Positions 34,115 through 47,253 of a stretch of 64,000 nt of DNA are shown here, piece by piece. The translations under genes were made by a program, and so were the position numbers. Source of the DNA: Warburgia ugandensis (lineage: Eukaryota > Streptophyta > Magnoliopsida > Canellales > Canellaceae); NCBI GenBank assembly GCA_035236585.1, contig CP141132.1, positions 20,187,945-20,251,944 on the forward strand. Direction: 5' to 3'. The notes below the pieces were generated by a model. It was given only the letters and a program-made list of their open reading frames with translations, was not told the DNA's origin and searched no databases. Position 1 is the first letter of the stretch; the number at the start of each line of letters is the position of its first letter.

Positions 34115-36000
34115 ATGTAAAAAGCCTCTAAACTCCTAGATTACCTGTAATGGATGAGTTATAGTCTCATAAGAGTTTCAAAAAAATGATACACATAAAC
34201 ATTGAAATATAAAACCCATATGGTAATTCATTTATTTCTCTTAGGGAATTTCCTTCTATTCAATGTATATTGAATATCCACTCTTACTCTTATGATAGAT
34301 GCATTGCATCAATACTCAAACTTCCTAATTTGTGGGTGTGAGTGAATAACTAGTATATACAAAAATTTTAGCCTCTAAGTAAGCTATAACTCAAATCTTG
34401 TTTAAAAATATACTTTGATTCAAATCTCACAAGATACAGTTAACATTAAAATAGAAGTCACTTTGAAGTGGGTGATGATAATTCTCATCAATATGTGAGT
34501 AGAATAATGCACATCAAAGAAAACTATCTCACCTATTTCATAAGAAAGGACTATAATTTAAGAAATACGACTGGTCTCATGGAAAGGACACCTACTATTA
34601 AGAATGTTGCACCCTCCTATAATCCCTACTCATTCATTTCCACATTCAAGTCATACTGTTACTAAGATCAAGATCGGTCTTTTACTAGGACAAATCGTAA
34701 GACTTAGGACAAGGTTATTAAAGAGAGTGGTGTAACGGTAAACTAAATCTTCTAAAAAATATGTAAAGGTCCTTTACTGAAGTATTCACAATCTTTTTTT
34801 GACAAATAAGATTAAACATTCTTCTTTTCATTACTCATTTTTCCTCTTCTTTTTTTTACTTTTGAAGTATTCCACTTTGAACCATTTTAATGTTCATCTT
34901 CTTAAATTATATTGTTCATTCTAATTCTTCGAGATATTTTTCCAATCATCTATAAATATTTTCAAAACATAAGTGGTAATGGATATATTATAGATTAATA
35001 TAGGTAATGGTTAATTGGCACACAAGAAAAGACTATAATGTAAGACTCAAAGGGGTGACTAGCGGGAAATAACTCAGTGTAGACTATAGGCTTTAGGTTT
35101 TAAGAATGACCTTTATCATTTTCTAGCTTCCATATAACTTACATGCATCTATAAACTCAAGAGATTTTTGGTATAGTCATTGAATGATGTTTTTCAATAA
35201 ATGACCAATACAAAGGATAATGAGATCAACTGCGAATTAGTGTCCTCTAAAGAAAAATCTGAACTTATGTATAACCCTCACAATGGAAGAATGACACTAT
35301 TTTCACATGGATTATAAGTCTGTACTATTTTTTCTCGAGATCTATATGTTATACTCATCCTTCAACCTAAACTATGTTTATATGGCTATCTACAATGAGT
35401 GCTTCGAGTTCAATTTTCATGTAAGACTCTAGAAAAGAGTAATAAGATGAAATAATTGGGACACCTCTCCACAAGGAAGAAGCTACAATGGAACATCATG
35501 AACTAGCTACCAATTGAGCTCCGTTAGATGTAGAGGTAAATCATGATTGGTGCCAAACTTATGCAAATTTATTAATAAGCTAAAGTAACACTAAATTTTG
35601 ATAATTTTAATAATTTCAATTCTTACCCTTATAAAGGAACTTACCATGAAACCTTAAGAAGATCAATTTTTTTCTTTTCTTTTTTGAAAAATTGACAAAA
35701 AAATCAACAATGAGTACATCAAATTTTGAAATGCCCATCATTACACTTAAATCAAATATTATCCTTAATGTTTAGAACTACACAGCATGACCAACTAATA
35801 TGTTAAAGTTGAAAGTTAAAGGGGTGAAGATGTGTATGCCAAATATGGTGCATATATCTCTTTTGTGGAAATTCTTATGCAACCAAACCAAGATGCAAAA
35901 TAATATACAATGATGAATGCATGAATGCACATGCAAGACTCCCTACCAACTCAACTCTACTGTAAACCTAGATTGACACTATACAACAAGCAAGCATGAG
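34115..36000 (-). other. A3 3' non-coding internal region
   Basis: Aligns with A1 248-1860 and A2 16941-17900; for example 'attttctagcttccatataac' near 35112 corresponds to 1256 in A1. No believable frame. Confidence 0.55.
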
Positions 36001-38505
36001 TTATTCATGTTAAATATGATCCTCTAGGAGAACTTCCTCCACTTCAAGGTTTCATAGTTTTAAAAATGGTTTCAATCATTGATCATTAACTTTAGAAATA
36101 TTTCATCTTTCCAAATTTTAACAACCCCATGAGGATAAACATTATGAAGTAGAAAAGAACTAGTCCATTGAGATTGTAATTTTCCTATGAAAAGATGTAA
36201 TCAAGAATTATAAAGGACATTTATGTAGGGGTAAAAGATTTTTGCAAAATACTCCTATCATGAGAAACCTTCATTTAGCCCTTATACTTTTTCATGCAAT
36301 CATATGCATCTCTCCTAATCTCCTCCAACCCTATCAATTCGAGTTTCCTAGTTGGTAAATAACATACTATTCCATAAACTAACCGGTAGCATGGCACACC
36401 AATAGGAGTCTTAATTGTTGTACGGTAAGCGCATGGTGCATCACTAAGTCATAAAGACCAATCTTTCCTACTAGGATTTACCATATTCTATAAAATATAC
36501 TTAATTTTCCTATTGGATACCCCTACTTTTTAACCAGTTTGTGGATGGTAAGGAGTTGAAATTCTATGGGTAATAGAATATTTTCTCATTAAACATCTAA
36601 AAACTCTATTGCAAAAATGTTTTCCACCATTGTTAATAATAACACATGGAACACCAAAACATGCCAAAATGTTTTCTTTGAAAAATTGGACCACTATCTT
36701 ATTGTCATTGCTCTTACACACTATTGTCTATACCCATTTGGACACGTAATCCACTCCCACAATGGTATATAAGTTTCAAAGGAATTAAGGAAGGGGCCCC
36801 TGAAATCCTTGCCCCAAACATCAAAAAGCTCAATAATTAAAATGGGATTTAAGATCATCATATTCCTACACCCTATGCTCCATAATTTCTAATAGTAGTA
36901 CCATGCTTTGCCACAATTATAGAAATCCTAGAAAATAGTATGTCAATAGAATCTGCATTGCAAAATCTTTGTAGAGGTAATTTTTGCCTTAAAATGGCCC
37001 ATACATGCGTGGTCATGGCCAAAGGAAATGACACCGCAATTATCACTATCTAGAATACATCTCCTAATGACCTGACCAGGACAATACTTAAACAAGTACA
37101 AATCATCCCAAGAGAAATACTTCACCTGAGCTAAAAATGAGATCTATTCTATTTTGTCCAATGTGATGGAATCTAATTATTAACAATATAGTTTACTATA
37201 TAGCCTACCAAGGTAACTAAAAAATATGCATCAATTGCTCATCTAGAAAAGACTCAATAATGTGCAATACCTTACAAGTAGACTCAACAATAAATTTGGA
37301 TAAGTAATCTACTTCTACATTTTTAGAACCTTTATTATCTCAAAATTAAATATCAAATTCTTCTAGTTGTAGTATCCATCAAATTAATCTAAGTTTAGCA
37401 TATTTCTTAGAAGGAACATACTTTAATACAATGTGATGTGAATAAATAATAACTTTGGATCCTAATAATGTGATTTGAACTTATCCAAATTGACAATTTC
37501 TTTTTTCTGTGTTGAGATAATTGATTTGTTCGTAATTGAGTGTTCTACAAGCATAAAAAATCACATGGTGTAATCTATCATATGCTAACCCAAAACAATA
37601 CCAATCACATAATTGAAGGCATTAGACATGATGTCAAAAGGTACACTCTAATCAGGCTGTCAAATAAGAGGTGTAGAGGTCAATTCTTACTTGAGGTGCT
37701 TGAATTCTCACATGTAGTCATCATCGAGGTCAAATGTAGACTCTTTAGCAAGTAGATTATGTAAAAGTTGAGAAATCTTACTAAACTATTTGATGAATCA
37801 ATGATGGAAAGTAGTGTGCTCTAGAAATGAATAGATCCCCTTCACCATTTGAGGTGGTAGAAGATTAATGAGATCCACTTTAGCCTTATCAACTTTAATC
37901 ATATTTTGTGATATAATGTGCCCAAGTGCTCTACCACTTTTTACCATAAAATTACATTTCTCGCAGTTAAGTAGGAGCTTTTTCTCTTGGCACCTTAGCT
38001 AATACCAACATTAGGTTATCCAAGCAGTAATCATATAAGGATCTAAAGAATGAGAAATCATCCATGAACTCCTCTAGGAAATGCTTTACCATAAAATATT
38101 CTCATCATACCCCTTTGAAAAGACATAGGTATATTGCATAACCTAAAAGTCATGTGATGGTAGACAAGGGTTCCAATAGGACAAGTGAAAGTGGTCTTCT
38201 CTTGATCCTATGATTTGATAATAATCTGGTTATAGTTAGAGTATCCATCAAGAAAGCAATAATATTCATGTCCAACTAACCTCACTAGCATTTGGTCGAT
38301 GAATGGAAGAGGAAACTAATCTTTTCTCATGATTGAGTTCAATTTTTGGTAGTCGATACACACTATACAATAGGTGGTCATGCGGGTTGGTACTAACTCA
38401 TTATCATCATTTCTTACTATGGTAATTTGAGACTTCTTGTGTATAACTTGAATTGGGCTAACCTAAGTGCTAAAACATATGTGGTATCTGATGCTTACAT
38501 ATAGT
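36001..38505 (-). pseudogene. pol: A3 pol remnant: integrase, RNase H, RT
   Basis: Collinear with A2 pol but more decayed. Right to left: the RT catalytic segment EEFMDDFSF at 38051-38071, where the FMDD box is still intact; RNase H traces about 37900-37320; the integrase zinc segment at 37125-36943 with WDDLYLFKYC and HDHACMGHF; and the integrase core at 36721-36530 with FFKENILACFGVP and INNGGKHFCN, then TPYHPQTG. The second catalytic aspartate of integrase is asparagine, as in A2. Traces of the integrase C-terminus reach about 36040. At the right the RT N-terminal part is cut by solo LTR C2 after 38505. Confidence 0.8.
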
Positions 38506-38510
38506 AGCTT

Positions 38511-40986
38511 TGTTGTTATTTTAAAGTTAACTCACAAGAGCATGAATCAGTTATAATACAGCATACAAGCGAGGTAGATCCCTTAAGGAATCAAATAATT
38601 GTGTGCTTAGTGGTCCCAACTTTAAACTATCTAACCTAGCTAAAATTCAAGAGCTCTTTAACCTAAACTAAGAATGGAAATTATACAAAAACAAAAAACA
38701 TTCTAACATTAAAAGTTTTCCTAAAAGCACTTTCTAAAAATTACAAATTACTAAATTAAAAAATTATAAATTTATGAATTTCCTAACTAAGGATTAAAGT
38801 GAAACTTTCCAAAAACTATAAATCTTAACAACTTTCCTAAACATGAAATTAAGCAATTAACTTGAGGAAACATGCACTACCAATTACTTTCTTAATCATG
38901 CAAATTCTAAAGAATGCAATGAAAATTGAGGGAATGAACTTTAACAACTAATAACAAATTAACAACATGCTAACAAACTAATTAAGATTCAAGAAACAAA
39001 CACTAACTAAACTACTTTTCCTAACATAAATGAGAGCAACAACTTAGATCTCAATTAATCAACAACTCATTCAAAACCTTGGGTTGCACACATGGTTTCA
39101 ACATGACATTAAGAATGAATTTCACACTTATTTAGATGAGGTATTAAACTAAAGGAACATGAGTAGCCAATCAAGTTAACAAAGATATGCAAAATTCTAC
39201 CCTAAAAGCCTTCAAAACCATGTGTTACGCCAATTGATTACACCCATGGTTTTGACTCCCTTTAAGTTAGAATGGCTGGAATGGCTGGAAAAATATTTGG
39301 AAATTAATTGCTCAACCATGAGATAATCGTGTACATAAAACATCAGCATCCATCAACCAAAGAAATTCAATGAAATATCAAATTGTATTGCATAAACAAT
39401 GTTTACATGGATGGTGACTTCCCTTAGCTGTCACTTTAAGGGAAAAATCAACCTTGGATCTTGGTCTTTAAGGAAAGAAATAGAAGGAATTGCAAAGCAA
39501 TAACTAGCATGAAAGTAACTAAGATCAAACAAGAGAGGAAGGAAAATGAAGCAACCTTTGAAAGGTCAATCAAACACCTAACAACCGGGTGTGGAACACT
39601 TGAGAAGATGCAACACACCCAAGGGGAGAGTAGCAGCCACCCAAAAATCTAAAGCAAAAGAGAAAAGAGGGGGAAGTAGGAAGAGGACATCTTCTTCCTA
39701 ATGGAGGAGGTGCTTGTTTCCATTGTGTGAAAGAGTCCTCTTAGATTTTTTTGTGGATCTTTATAATTTTTCTCTGATATTTTCTAGAGTAGCCTAAGAA
39801 TAAGGTGTGATGGTGATGAAACCAAGAAATTTTGGATGGCCAGGATGATAGTTAAGATAGGGTTTTCAAAGAGGCAACAAGTAGTTCAAAAAGGAAACAA
39901 GTAGATAGGTGGCTGTATTTTTGGGAGATAAGTAGATGGGGGACACCATTTTTTTTAGGAAGGGGTATCTATCCCTTAAAAATTTGTTGAAAATCCTAAA
40001 ATGTTGGAAAGTAGGTGGATGGATGAGGTAGGAAAGTGGAAGGAAAGAGATGAGTAGGAAAAATCATAGGAAAGAGATGTTAGGTGGGGAAATTTGATTG
40101 GCTAAGTGAGTTTTTAGAAAATTGGGATTGGTTGGTTGGGATGGGAGTTTAGGAAGCTAGAGGAGTCTTAGAAAGGTAGGAATCTTCAATGGAAAGTAAA
40201 ATTCATGAAGCATCTTAGGGGTGAGGTGGAAAGTGAGGAAAAAGTGGGGAAAAAATGAAAAAATAGAAAGTTCTTGTCCTATTAGTCCACATGTTACCTT
40301 ATCCTAGTGAACTTTTCCTTAATTCTCTTCAAAATATCCCCATAAATTCCAAGGATAATTCTTCAAATTCACCACCAATCATGACCTTCCATTTAGCTTA
40401 GCTTATGTGGCTTTGAGGACTCTATTGGCTTGGCTTCATTGCTAGCTTAGATGACTCTCTTGGCATAACTTGATGGTTCAATTCCTTGGATTTAGTTTTT
40501 GGCTTGGCTGCTTAGGTTGTCATCTTCTTCATGGCTTGAATATAGAGAAGTGGCTTAAGTGAAACCCATACAAAGGTGGTGGACTTTGCATGGCTTATGC
40601 ATTGACCCACTTTGGCCACCTTTCGCTTCTTTAATTGATCTATTGCTTGATCTTGACCTTGCTCTCATGATGGATTGATGACTTTTATGCTTTGACTTGA
40701 TCTTTTGATCTTGAACTTTCATTTTTATCTTGTTCGATATTGGCAATCAAATCACCATCTCACTTCCTATAAAAGGTAAAAACCTCTAATTAAATCCTTG
40801 ATAAATATGATTAATCGCATACTTACATCAAATTAGCCTTTAAACTTACAAAATATCAGAATTTTGATTCATTAGGTAAAAAACATATGTATTACGAATT
40901 TTGGTTGAAAACCCTAATTTACCCTTATGAGTTGTAACACGTGGGTAACTAATTGGGCTTTTTTATGCAAAATTAAACACTTATCA
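38511..40986 (-). mobile_element. C2: solo LTR of the A2 family inside A3 pol
   Basis: A single 2.48-kb LTR. On the minus strand it starts TGATAAGTGTTTAATTTTGC and ends ...AAAATAACAACA. AGCTT at 38506-38510 is repeated exactly at 40987-40991. Without the LTR, A3 RT/protease sequence runs on collinearly with A2 20400-20560. No internal region or second LTR is present, so this is a product of LTR-LTR recombination. Confidence 0.92.
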
Positions 40987-40991
40987 AGCTT

Positions 40992-41079
40992 CAACACCTA
41001 AGCTCTTTCAACTTAGGATTAAGCTGTCTTTACATCTCTTTAGAATGTTTTTGCATTCTCCTCAAGGTGAATGTGATGC
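40992..41079 (-). pseudogene. pol: A3 pol fragment between C2 and B1
   Basis: About 90 bases matching A2 near 20540-20625 ('aggattaagctgtctttacatctc' against 'agggtttagtctcctttgtgtctc'), the segment before the RT core. GATGC at 41075-41079 is the B1 target copy. Confidence 0.7.
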
Positions 41080-43000
41080 TGTAATGACCCCAATTTTTGT
41101 AATATTAAAATCCCATGAAAAGTTCAGTTTTAAAGATAAGGGCATTTTGGTCATTTCAATAGTCGCCTTGACTGAACCCAGAAACTTGGTCCTGAAAATG
41201 GTACCATTAGATGCATCTCAGTAAAAGGAATCCAACAAGACCAAAATCACCCAAAACGGAGTTAAAATGAGCAAGTTATGGCCCTCTGAAGTTCAGGGGC
41301 AAAACTATAATTTTTACAAAAACGGGTTTAGCTGCAAAACACAGGGGCCCGTTTTGATACGGGCACCCTTCATATTCCACCTCCTAGAGAGTTCTAGAAC
41401 GGCAGTGATTGGAGGGGAAATCACCACCATTCTGGAGGTTTCTCCCCCGACATTCAAAGGCAGTGAGAGCCCCCTCCAGAACCCTCTCTTAGCTCTATAA
41501 ATAGAGCTCTTGGGCGCCTTTAATGGCAGCCCAAAACATGGAAGAAAACCCGTTGAGGAGCAATGACCTAGAGGGAAAAACAAGGAGGAAAATCCAGCAA
41601 CGAACCAGGTACACCCAAGATCCCTCAAAACCCATAAAGATAGGCTAAACTAACCTTGATTCCCCAAACCATGATCAGGAGCATCCGAGGACAAAAGGGT
41701 TAGCACGACCTAGCTAGGTAGGTGCTCTATCACTATTAGATTCTTTTAAAAGATCTATTATTGTTTTGAGAACATATGTTATAAGTATATGACTTGTTTA
41801 GCATGACTTGATTCAGCATGCATGTGATAAATGTTTTGTACATAAACATGTTTGGTAAATAATTGCATATACATTATGCATATATATGTTTTGCAAACAA
41901 GTGCATACATTAGATTATTTAAGTACTTGCAAAGATTGCATGTCCTTAAGGGTTGCCAAAAGACGCTGGAGTGCCGAGGGCCAGGCAGTTGTGAGGGACC
42001 CAAAGAGGACTGGTTTTGAACAGAAGTTTTTGGCTTATTGGATCATGCATGATTTGGGCTAGTAAGCTCGTGGGTGCTATGCCGAGGGGTATGGGTTGGC
42101 CACCCAGCCTCTACCACTATTAGGTGGATGGGTACCACGCCCAAAAAGGGCATGTCCCTACTTCGACTGCATGTAGTACAAGGGGCTACCACTGGTGTCA
42201 CGGCACTAGGTCGAAGTGTCATATGCCCCGTTGAGGTATATGATCCTGTGTCCCTAGGTACCCGGGGACCACACGGCGGTGAGGTCGTGGGCATAGTGGG
42301 ACCCTATGGTTTCATGGATTTATGTGCATTGTATATGGCATGATATAAGGTTGGTCGACCATACCATGATAGATATCCATGAGTTGGATTCAATGAAGCA
42401 TCTTATGCATATTATTATATTATGATATATATATAATACTTTCGACTTGGTTTGTGAGATTCTTAAGTCGTTAGTATTTCAGTTTGACAACGGATTTTTA
42501 ATATCGATATTGAACTTGAGTATTTAGACTCGCACATGATTTGAAAGAGCATATGATTTTAAAACATCTCATGCATTATAAAACTAGTAGTGATAGACTC
42601 CTACTGAGTATAGTATATACTCACCCTATCCTTAACAATTTTCAGGATGATTCCATCCACGAGTAGAGGACATCTATGTTAGTGCTACAAGCAAGTGAAT
42701 CAAAAAGGAAACAATTATACATGTGAGTAAACTCTCTACCCTTTGGACACGTATTTGTATTTAATTACAGTTGGGCTGTGTGCTGTGACTGGATAGACCT
42801 GGGGAAAAGCATTTGTGATTTCTAAAGCTGTTCAAAAACTACCTTAGTTGTTGTGAAAGCAAATGACACTTGGGGTTTTCAAAATGAATTCCAAATAAAA
42901 GATTCTTCTGCTGCATTGCATTATTTTTTTCAAATCGGGATCCCACGTTAGGAATTTAGATTTTTCATTTAAAAATCATGGGAAAACCCGGGTCATCACA
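41080..43000 (+). mobile_element. B1: solo LTR of the chromovirus-like family
   Basis: 1.92 kb. It starts TGTAATGACCCC and ends GGGTCATCACA, near-perfect terminal inverted repeats with TG...CA ends. GATGC at 41075-41079 is repeated at 43001-43005. A TATA box at 41496-41502 sits inside an 8-bp-arm inverted repeat. Frames inside are not believed. The assignment to a chromovirus-like family comes from B2, which has primer site and polypurine tract. Confidence 0.9.
41491..41508 (+). promoter_or_regulatory. TATA box inside an inverted repeat (B1 LTR)
   Basis: AGCTCTAT-AA-ATAGAGCT: the TATAAAT core lies at the centre of perfect 8-bp arms. It is the probable U3 promoter of the LTR. The same structure is in B3 at 55308-55325; B4 has only CTATAAATA near 61701. 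Confidence 0.6.
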
Positions 43001-43005
43001 GATGC

Positions 43006-44037
43006 ATACAAATGGTGAGGCTTATACCCTTTGTATCCACTATTATTCACCACAAAGATGTCTTATGTTCTTGAAGAACATCAAGTATTTTACCTTCTTG
43101 TTCATTTAAGGCCTAAAGCAATGACAATAGGCAAGGTATCAGATGGGCCTAAAAATGCATATTTTAAATTTTCAAGTAAAGTTTTTAGGACCAAGGTGGG
43201 TGGTATTTCAATAGATGTAACATTTGTGGCCTCAGGAAGTGGAAGAGGTTCCTCTATGGCTTTCCTTTTTATTCATTAGTGGTGTAGCATCAAGCAAGTA
43301 TTGACTTCATGAATGAAATTTTCTATGTCAAAATTTAAGCTAAAATGAGATAAACAAACCTCAAGGCAAGACTAGAGGATGGCAAGAATGTGTCTTGTAA
43401 TATACTCTTAATCATCTTAACCATTCATCAGAATCTGAGTGCTATTGTCTAGAATTAAAAACATTAAAGTTGAGTTTCATATTTCCAAAGGACAACTTCA
43501 TAAAACTATTCCTACTATTAATGATCACATTAGATGTGGCCAAGAAAGGCTATCCCAAAATGATAGGAATGTGACTACTAGGGTTTCATATAGGTTGGGT
43601 ATAAAGGACAAAGAAGCTTAATGTAAAGAAAATTTGTCCACCTATAGCAATGCATCCTCAACCAAACTATAAGGGATTTTAATTGATCATCTACCAATTG
43701 TAGTGTGATAGTAGCTGGTTTCATCTCACGAAAACCTTTGCTCATAGATAGAATATTGAATTAGGTTAGGACTTGCCCGTAGATCTAGTAATGCTCTATT
43801 AATTGTGTGATCCTGGATGATGCAAGATTTGGTGGGACACCTTGGATCCCAAACTTAGGTTGGGTGTTGTGTTGAATGATTGAGCAAAGTTGCTTGTTGA
43901 GAAATGCTTTCTTTTGCACATTTAACTTACACTTCTGTGTGCAGAGATCTTCAAAAACTTGGCATATGAATGGATGTTTTAATGGAATTAAGTAACATGA
44001 TATTGATATGTACTTGTTTAACTACATTCCTTCTCTC
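43006..44037 (-). pseudogene. pol: A3 protease/gag-spacer remnant (right of B1)
   Basis: Aligns with A2 about 20625-21620 in the same order. Landmarks are 'tcttatgttcttgaagaacatcaa' near 43062 against 20675, and the protease segment near 43700-43870. Heavily broken; no useful frame. It stops at the SINE target duplication. Confidence 0.7.
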
Positions 44038-44156
44038 ATTAACTTAGCTCAATGCTAAAGTAGTCATCATGTGCCCTCAAGGCCACAAGTTCGAGGCATA
44101 GAAACAAGCTCTTGCAAAGTGCAAAGTAAGGCTATAACTATAGACCCTTGTGTTCT
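44038..44156 (+). mobile_element. Au-like SINE, 5' part (split by B2)
   Basis: A tRNA-derived SINE. ATTAACTTAGC at 44038-44048 is the left target duplication, with its exact partner at 53556-53566. An A-box-like TAGCTCAATGC lies at 44045-44055 and a B-box-like AGTTCGAGGCA at 44088-44098, i.e. a Pol III promoter. Then follow the Au-type landmarks 'caagctcttgcaaag', 'gtaaggct' and 'tagacccttgtg'. The element breaks at 44156 where B2 begins; the 3' part is 53491-53555. Confidence 0.82.
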
Positions 44157-47100
44157 TGTGACGACCTGGGTTTTCCCATGCATTTTTAAATGCAATATCT
44201 AATTTCTAGGGCGGGATGCATCCCTATTTGAAAACCATTTTTATGAAAACAATGCAATGCAGTGAAAAATCTTTTCTTTTAAACTTATTTGGAAAACCCC
44301 GAGTGTCATTTTCTTACAACAACCAAAGTATTTTTTGAAAATTTCAAAAATCATAAATGTCTTCCCAAGTCTATCCAGTCACAGCTCACACCCCAACTAT
44401 AAATAAATACAGATACATGTTCAAAGGGTAGAGTGTTTACTTACATTTATCTTGTCTCTTCTTCATTTACTTGATCTTAGCACTAACATTTCCTGATCCA
44501 TCTTCTAATCGTGAGTGGAGCTACCCTGAAAAATAATATATTTGGGTGAGTATTTCTCATACCCAATAGGTGATCTGATACTACTATTTTAAAAACAGGA
44601 TAGACAACATGCATGATTCCAAGAGCTTTTCATGTAAAATATCAGAGATTCTTTTTATGTAAGCATGCATAGTTATGCATAAAACATAATCTACTATTCA
44701 ATGATATAAATATGATAAAAATCATGAAATAGAAAGCAATAGATCCATATACGAAGATCTCGGCAAATGCATCAACCCAATGAGTCAAATACAATAGTCA
44801 TGAAACTCTTAAAATAGTTATTATTCCAAGCAGATGCTATTATCAAGCACATGAGTCTCTCGGCATTCACGTCATGCCAACTGGTCACGAGTACTCGTAT
44901 ACGACCATATCAATGCTATATGCATATCAATCACACTGAAATCATAGGGTCACTATGCTCATGATTAGCACACAACTGAATCATGTGGCTCCGGTATCTA
45001 GAGACCTACCCACCATAGCCTCCACGGGACTATGGTTGTCCCTGAAAGGGTGCCGTGAACACCTCCAGTGGTCATCCCTATTTACCACAGTAGTCAGGGA
45101 AGGGACAATGCCTTTTTGGCAGTGATACCATCCACCCTTTTGGTGGTAGAGGCCGAGAGGCCAACCCCATACGTAACAACCTCTCAGCATAATACCCACC
45201 GTGCACTGCCTCATCCCGCGATCTGCCAACGAAAAACATATATAGATAATCCAAATCTCACACATCATAGATCATGCAATTTAGGCATTTGTTTTCAAAA
45301 CATGCAAGCAATACATTAAATTTGCTCATGCCAGTAATTGCATTCAAAGCCATAATTTTGTGTGCTTGTACAAAAACATCATATCCCAAAAGCATGCTAA
45401 ACATGGTGATAGGTTCAAGTGTTTTAAGGCCAAAAATCATGAAGACAAATCCGCATACGCATATAAGAACATCATATCTGAAAAATCAAGCTAAAGACAG
45501 TAATTAAAGCCAAGTAAAGCATTCAGATTTGAAATGTCTTTGAAAACTTAGTAGTATCAGACTACCTACCTCAATGTTTTCTAGAATCGCGTCCTTCATT
45601 ACTCAACCCAACCCTGGGTCTCCTTTATAAAACCTAGATATGAATGGATAACAAGGAGTCCTTATCAATTTCTATCTATTTATAAATCACTATTAGATCT
45701 CTAGATTAATGGCTAGATTTGCCTGTTAGGGTATATAGGTCCTTGCTTAATACATTGTCAAGCTAGATCTTGTGTATGGATCTACTATTCAATGGTTAGA
45801 CCCTATAATTCATCCTCTGATCCTAATTTTTATAGTCTCATTAGGTCTGCGTCATTAATACGGACGCGATGGTTCTCTCGGATCTTCAATTGGAGTCCTA
45901 CAGCCTTCGTAATTGCAGTTTTAGTGTCCCAAAATCACGGACGAGCCAATTTCGTTCACGCAAGGTCCACGCGTCGCGGTTCTCGGGATGCTTGTGTGCC
46001 CTGGTCGACCCAGGACCCACGCTTGCATGTTGTCCGTTAACAAAGGCCATGCCAGGAACCTCGTTCGTAAGCGCATGCATGCCTAAGCGACGCGCTATGA
46101 CGCGTGTCTTGGATGGTGTCACGCGGACACGTCTTTGGCATAGCACAGCGCGTCTCAGCGCCTAGGGCACCCCATGCATCCTAGTCAAGCCAGGACTCGT
46201 ACCCCACATCGCGTGCCCAAAGGCTGTGCCAAGGACAATGCCCCAGGCATGCATCGCGGATCACGCCTCTGGGACACGTTGCCTTGGATGGGTTCCCACC
46301 CGTCTAGTTCCATCCAAAGAGGGCCGGTGTTTTCTAGCCGGAAAACTGCCCAGATCCGGTCAAAATCTAGAGGAATGACGAAGGGGAGATAAAGAGGGAG
46401 ATTGGGGCTTACCTGGGTAGCCGGAGATGCCCTCATCCTGGTGGTGCGGCTCCCTCTTTCCAGTCTTAAAACCCAGGTCGCGGGAAAACTCGAAGATGGG
46501 AGAAAACCCACAGTCTCAGTGCGATGAGAGGAAGAAGGGGGGAGAAAAAGAGAGGGAAGGACGGCCGGCCCTAAGGGATGACCTAGCCATGCCGAAATTT
46601 GTAGAGAAGCTAGAGGAGGGTTTTCTGCTAAAAAAGTTACCTTAACCCTAGTTTGAAACGACCGGAGAAGATGGGGAAAAAGATGATCGGAGAGAGAGGG
46701 GGAAGAGGGATTTTATAGCCCACGAAGGCAGTGTTGCCTATGGCGGTGCTGCCATTGTTGCCACCCTACAGAGGCAGTGGTGGAAGCCTTTGGAATGTCG
46801 ACTAAAGGAGGAAGAAGATGGGGGGGTGTGCTGTTATCAAAACAGCCCCTGCATTTTTTATCTTTTTCGTTTTTAAATGTAAATGACAAAAATGCCCTTA
46901 ATCTTTAAACGGCTATAACTTCTTCATACAAACTTCGTTACAGCCCCTACATTTTTTTACTTTTTCATTTTTAAATATAAATGACAGAAATGCCCTTAAT
47001 CTTTAAACGCCTGTAACTTCTTCATACAAACTCCGTTTCTGGCATTCTTTGAGGCGTTGGATTCCATTTTTCGAGTAGAATCTAATGGTACTAATTTTTA

Positions 47101-47215
47101 GTACAAATTCATTTGTTTACTATTTTAAATAAAATAAAATATTTAACATGGTTAATGTCATATAGAATGTCCAATTCATGGATGCAAAAATAGCATAAAT
47201 GCTTGGGGCATTACA
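44157..47215 (-). repeat. B2 3' LTR
   Basis: 3059 bases, minus-strand start TGTAATGCCCC at 47215, end ...GGTCGTCACA at 44157. A TATA-type GGCTATAAAATCC lies on the minus strand near 46710-46722. It has a tandem duplication at about 46843-47037 that is single in the other LTR. A CpG-rich block spans about 45850-46640. Confidence 0.92.
46843..47037. repeat. Tandem duplication (~97 bp) private to B2 3' LTR
   Basis: Two successive copies of a block running from 'cagcccc...gcattttt' through 'cttcttcatacaaact' (46843-46938 and 46939-47037). The 5' LTR has one copy near 53219-53312. Confidence 0.85.
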
Positions 47216-47253
47216 TCATTACCCCCTTAAAAGAATTTTGTCCTCGAAATTCC
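47216..47253 (-). other. B2 polypurine tract region
   Basis: The minus strand reads GAATTTCGAGGACAAAATTC, then TTTTAAGGGGGTAATGA, directly before the LTR start. This GAATTTCG-GGAC-AAATTCTTTTAAGGGGG layout is a familiar 3' signature of plant Tekay/Del chromoviruses (recalled, not searched). Confidence 0.8.

Noticed and set aside
46185-46511. Minus-strand 108-codon frame and several overlapping frames in the GC-rich LTR block
   Set aside because: GC-rich sequence has few stops; the frames are not kept between the two B2 LTRs or in B4.
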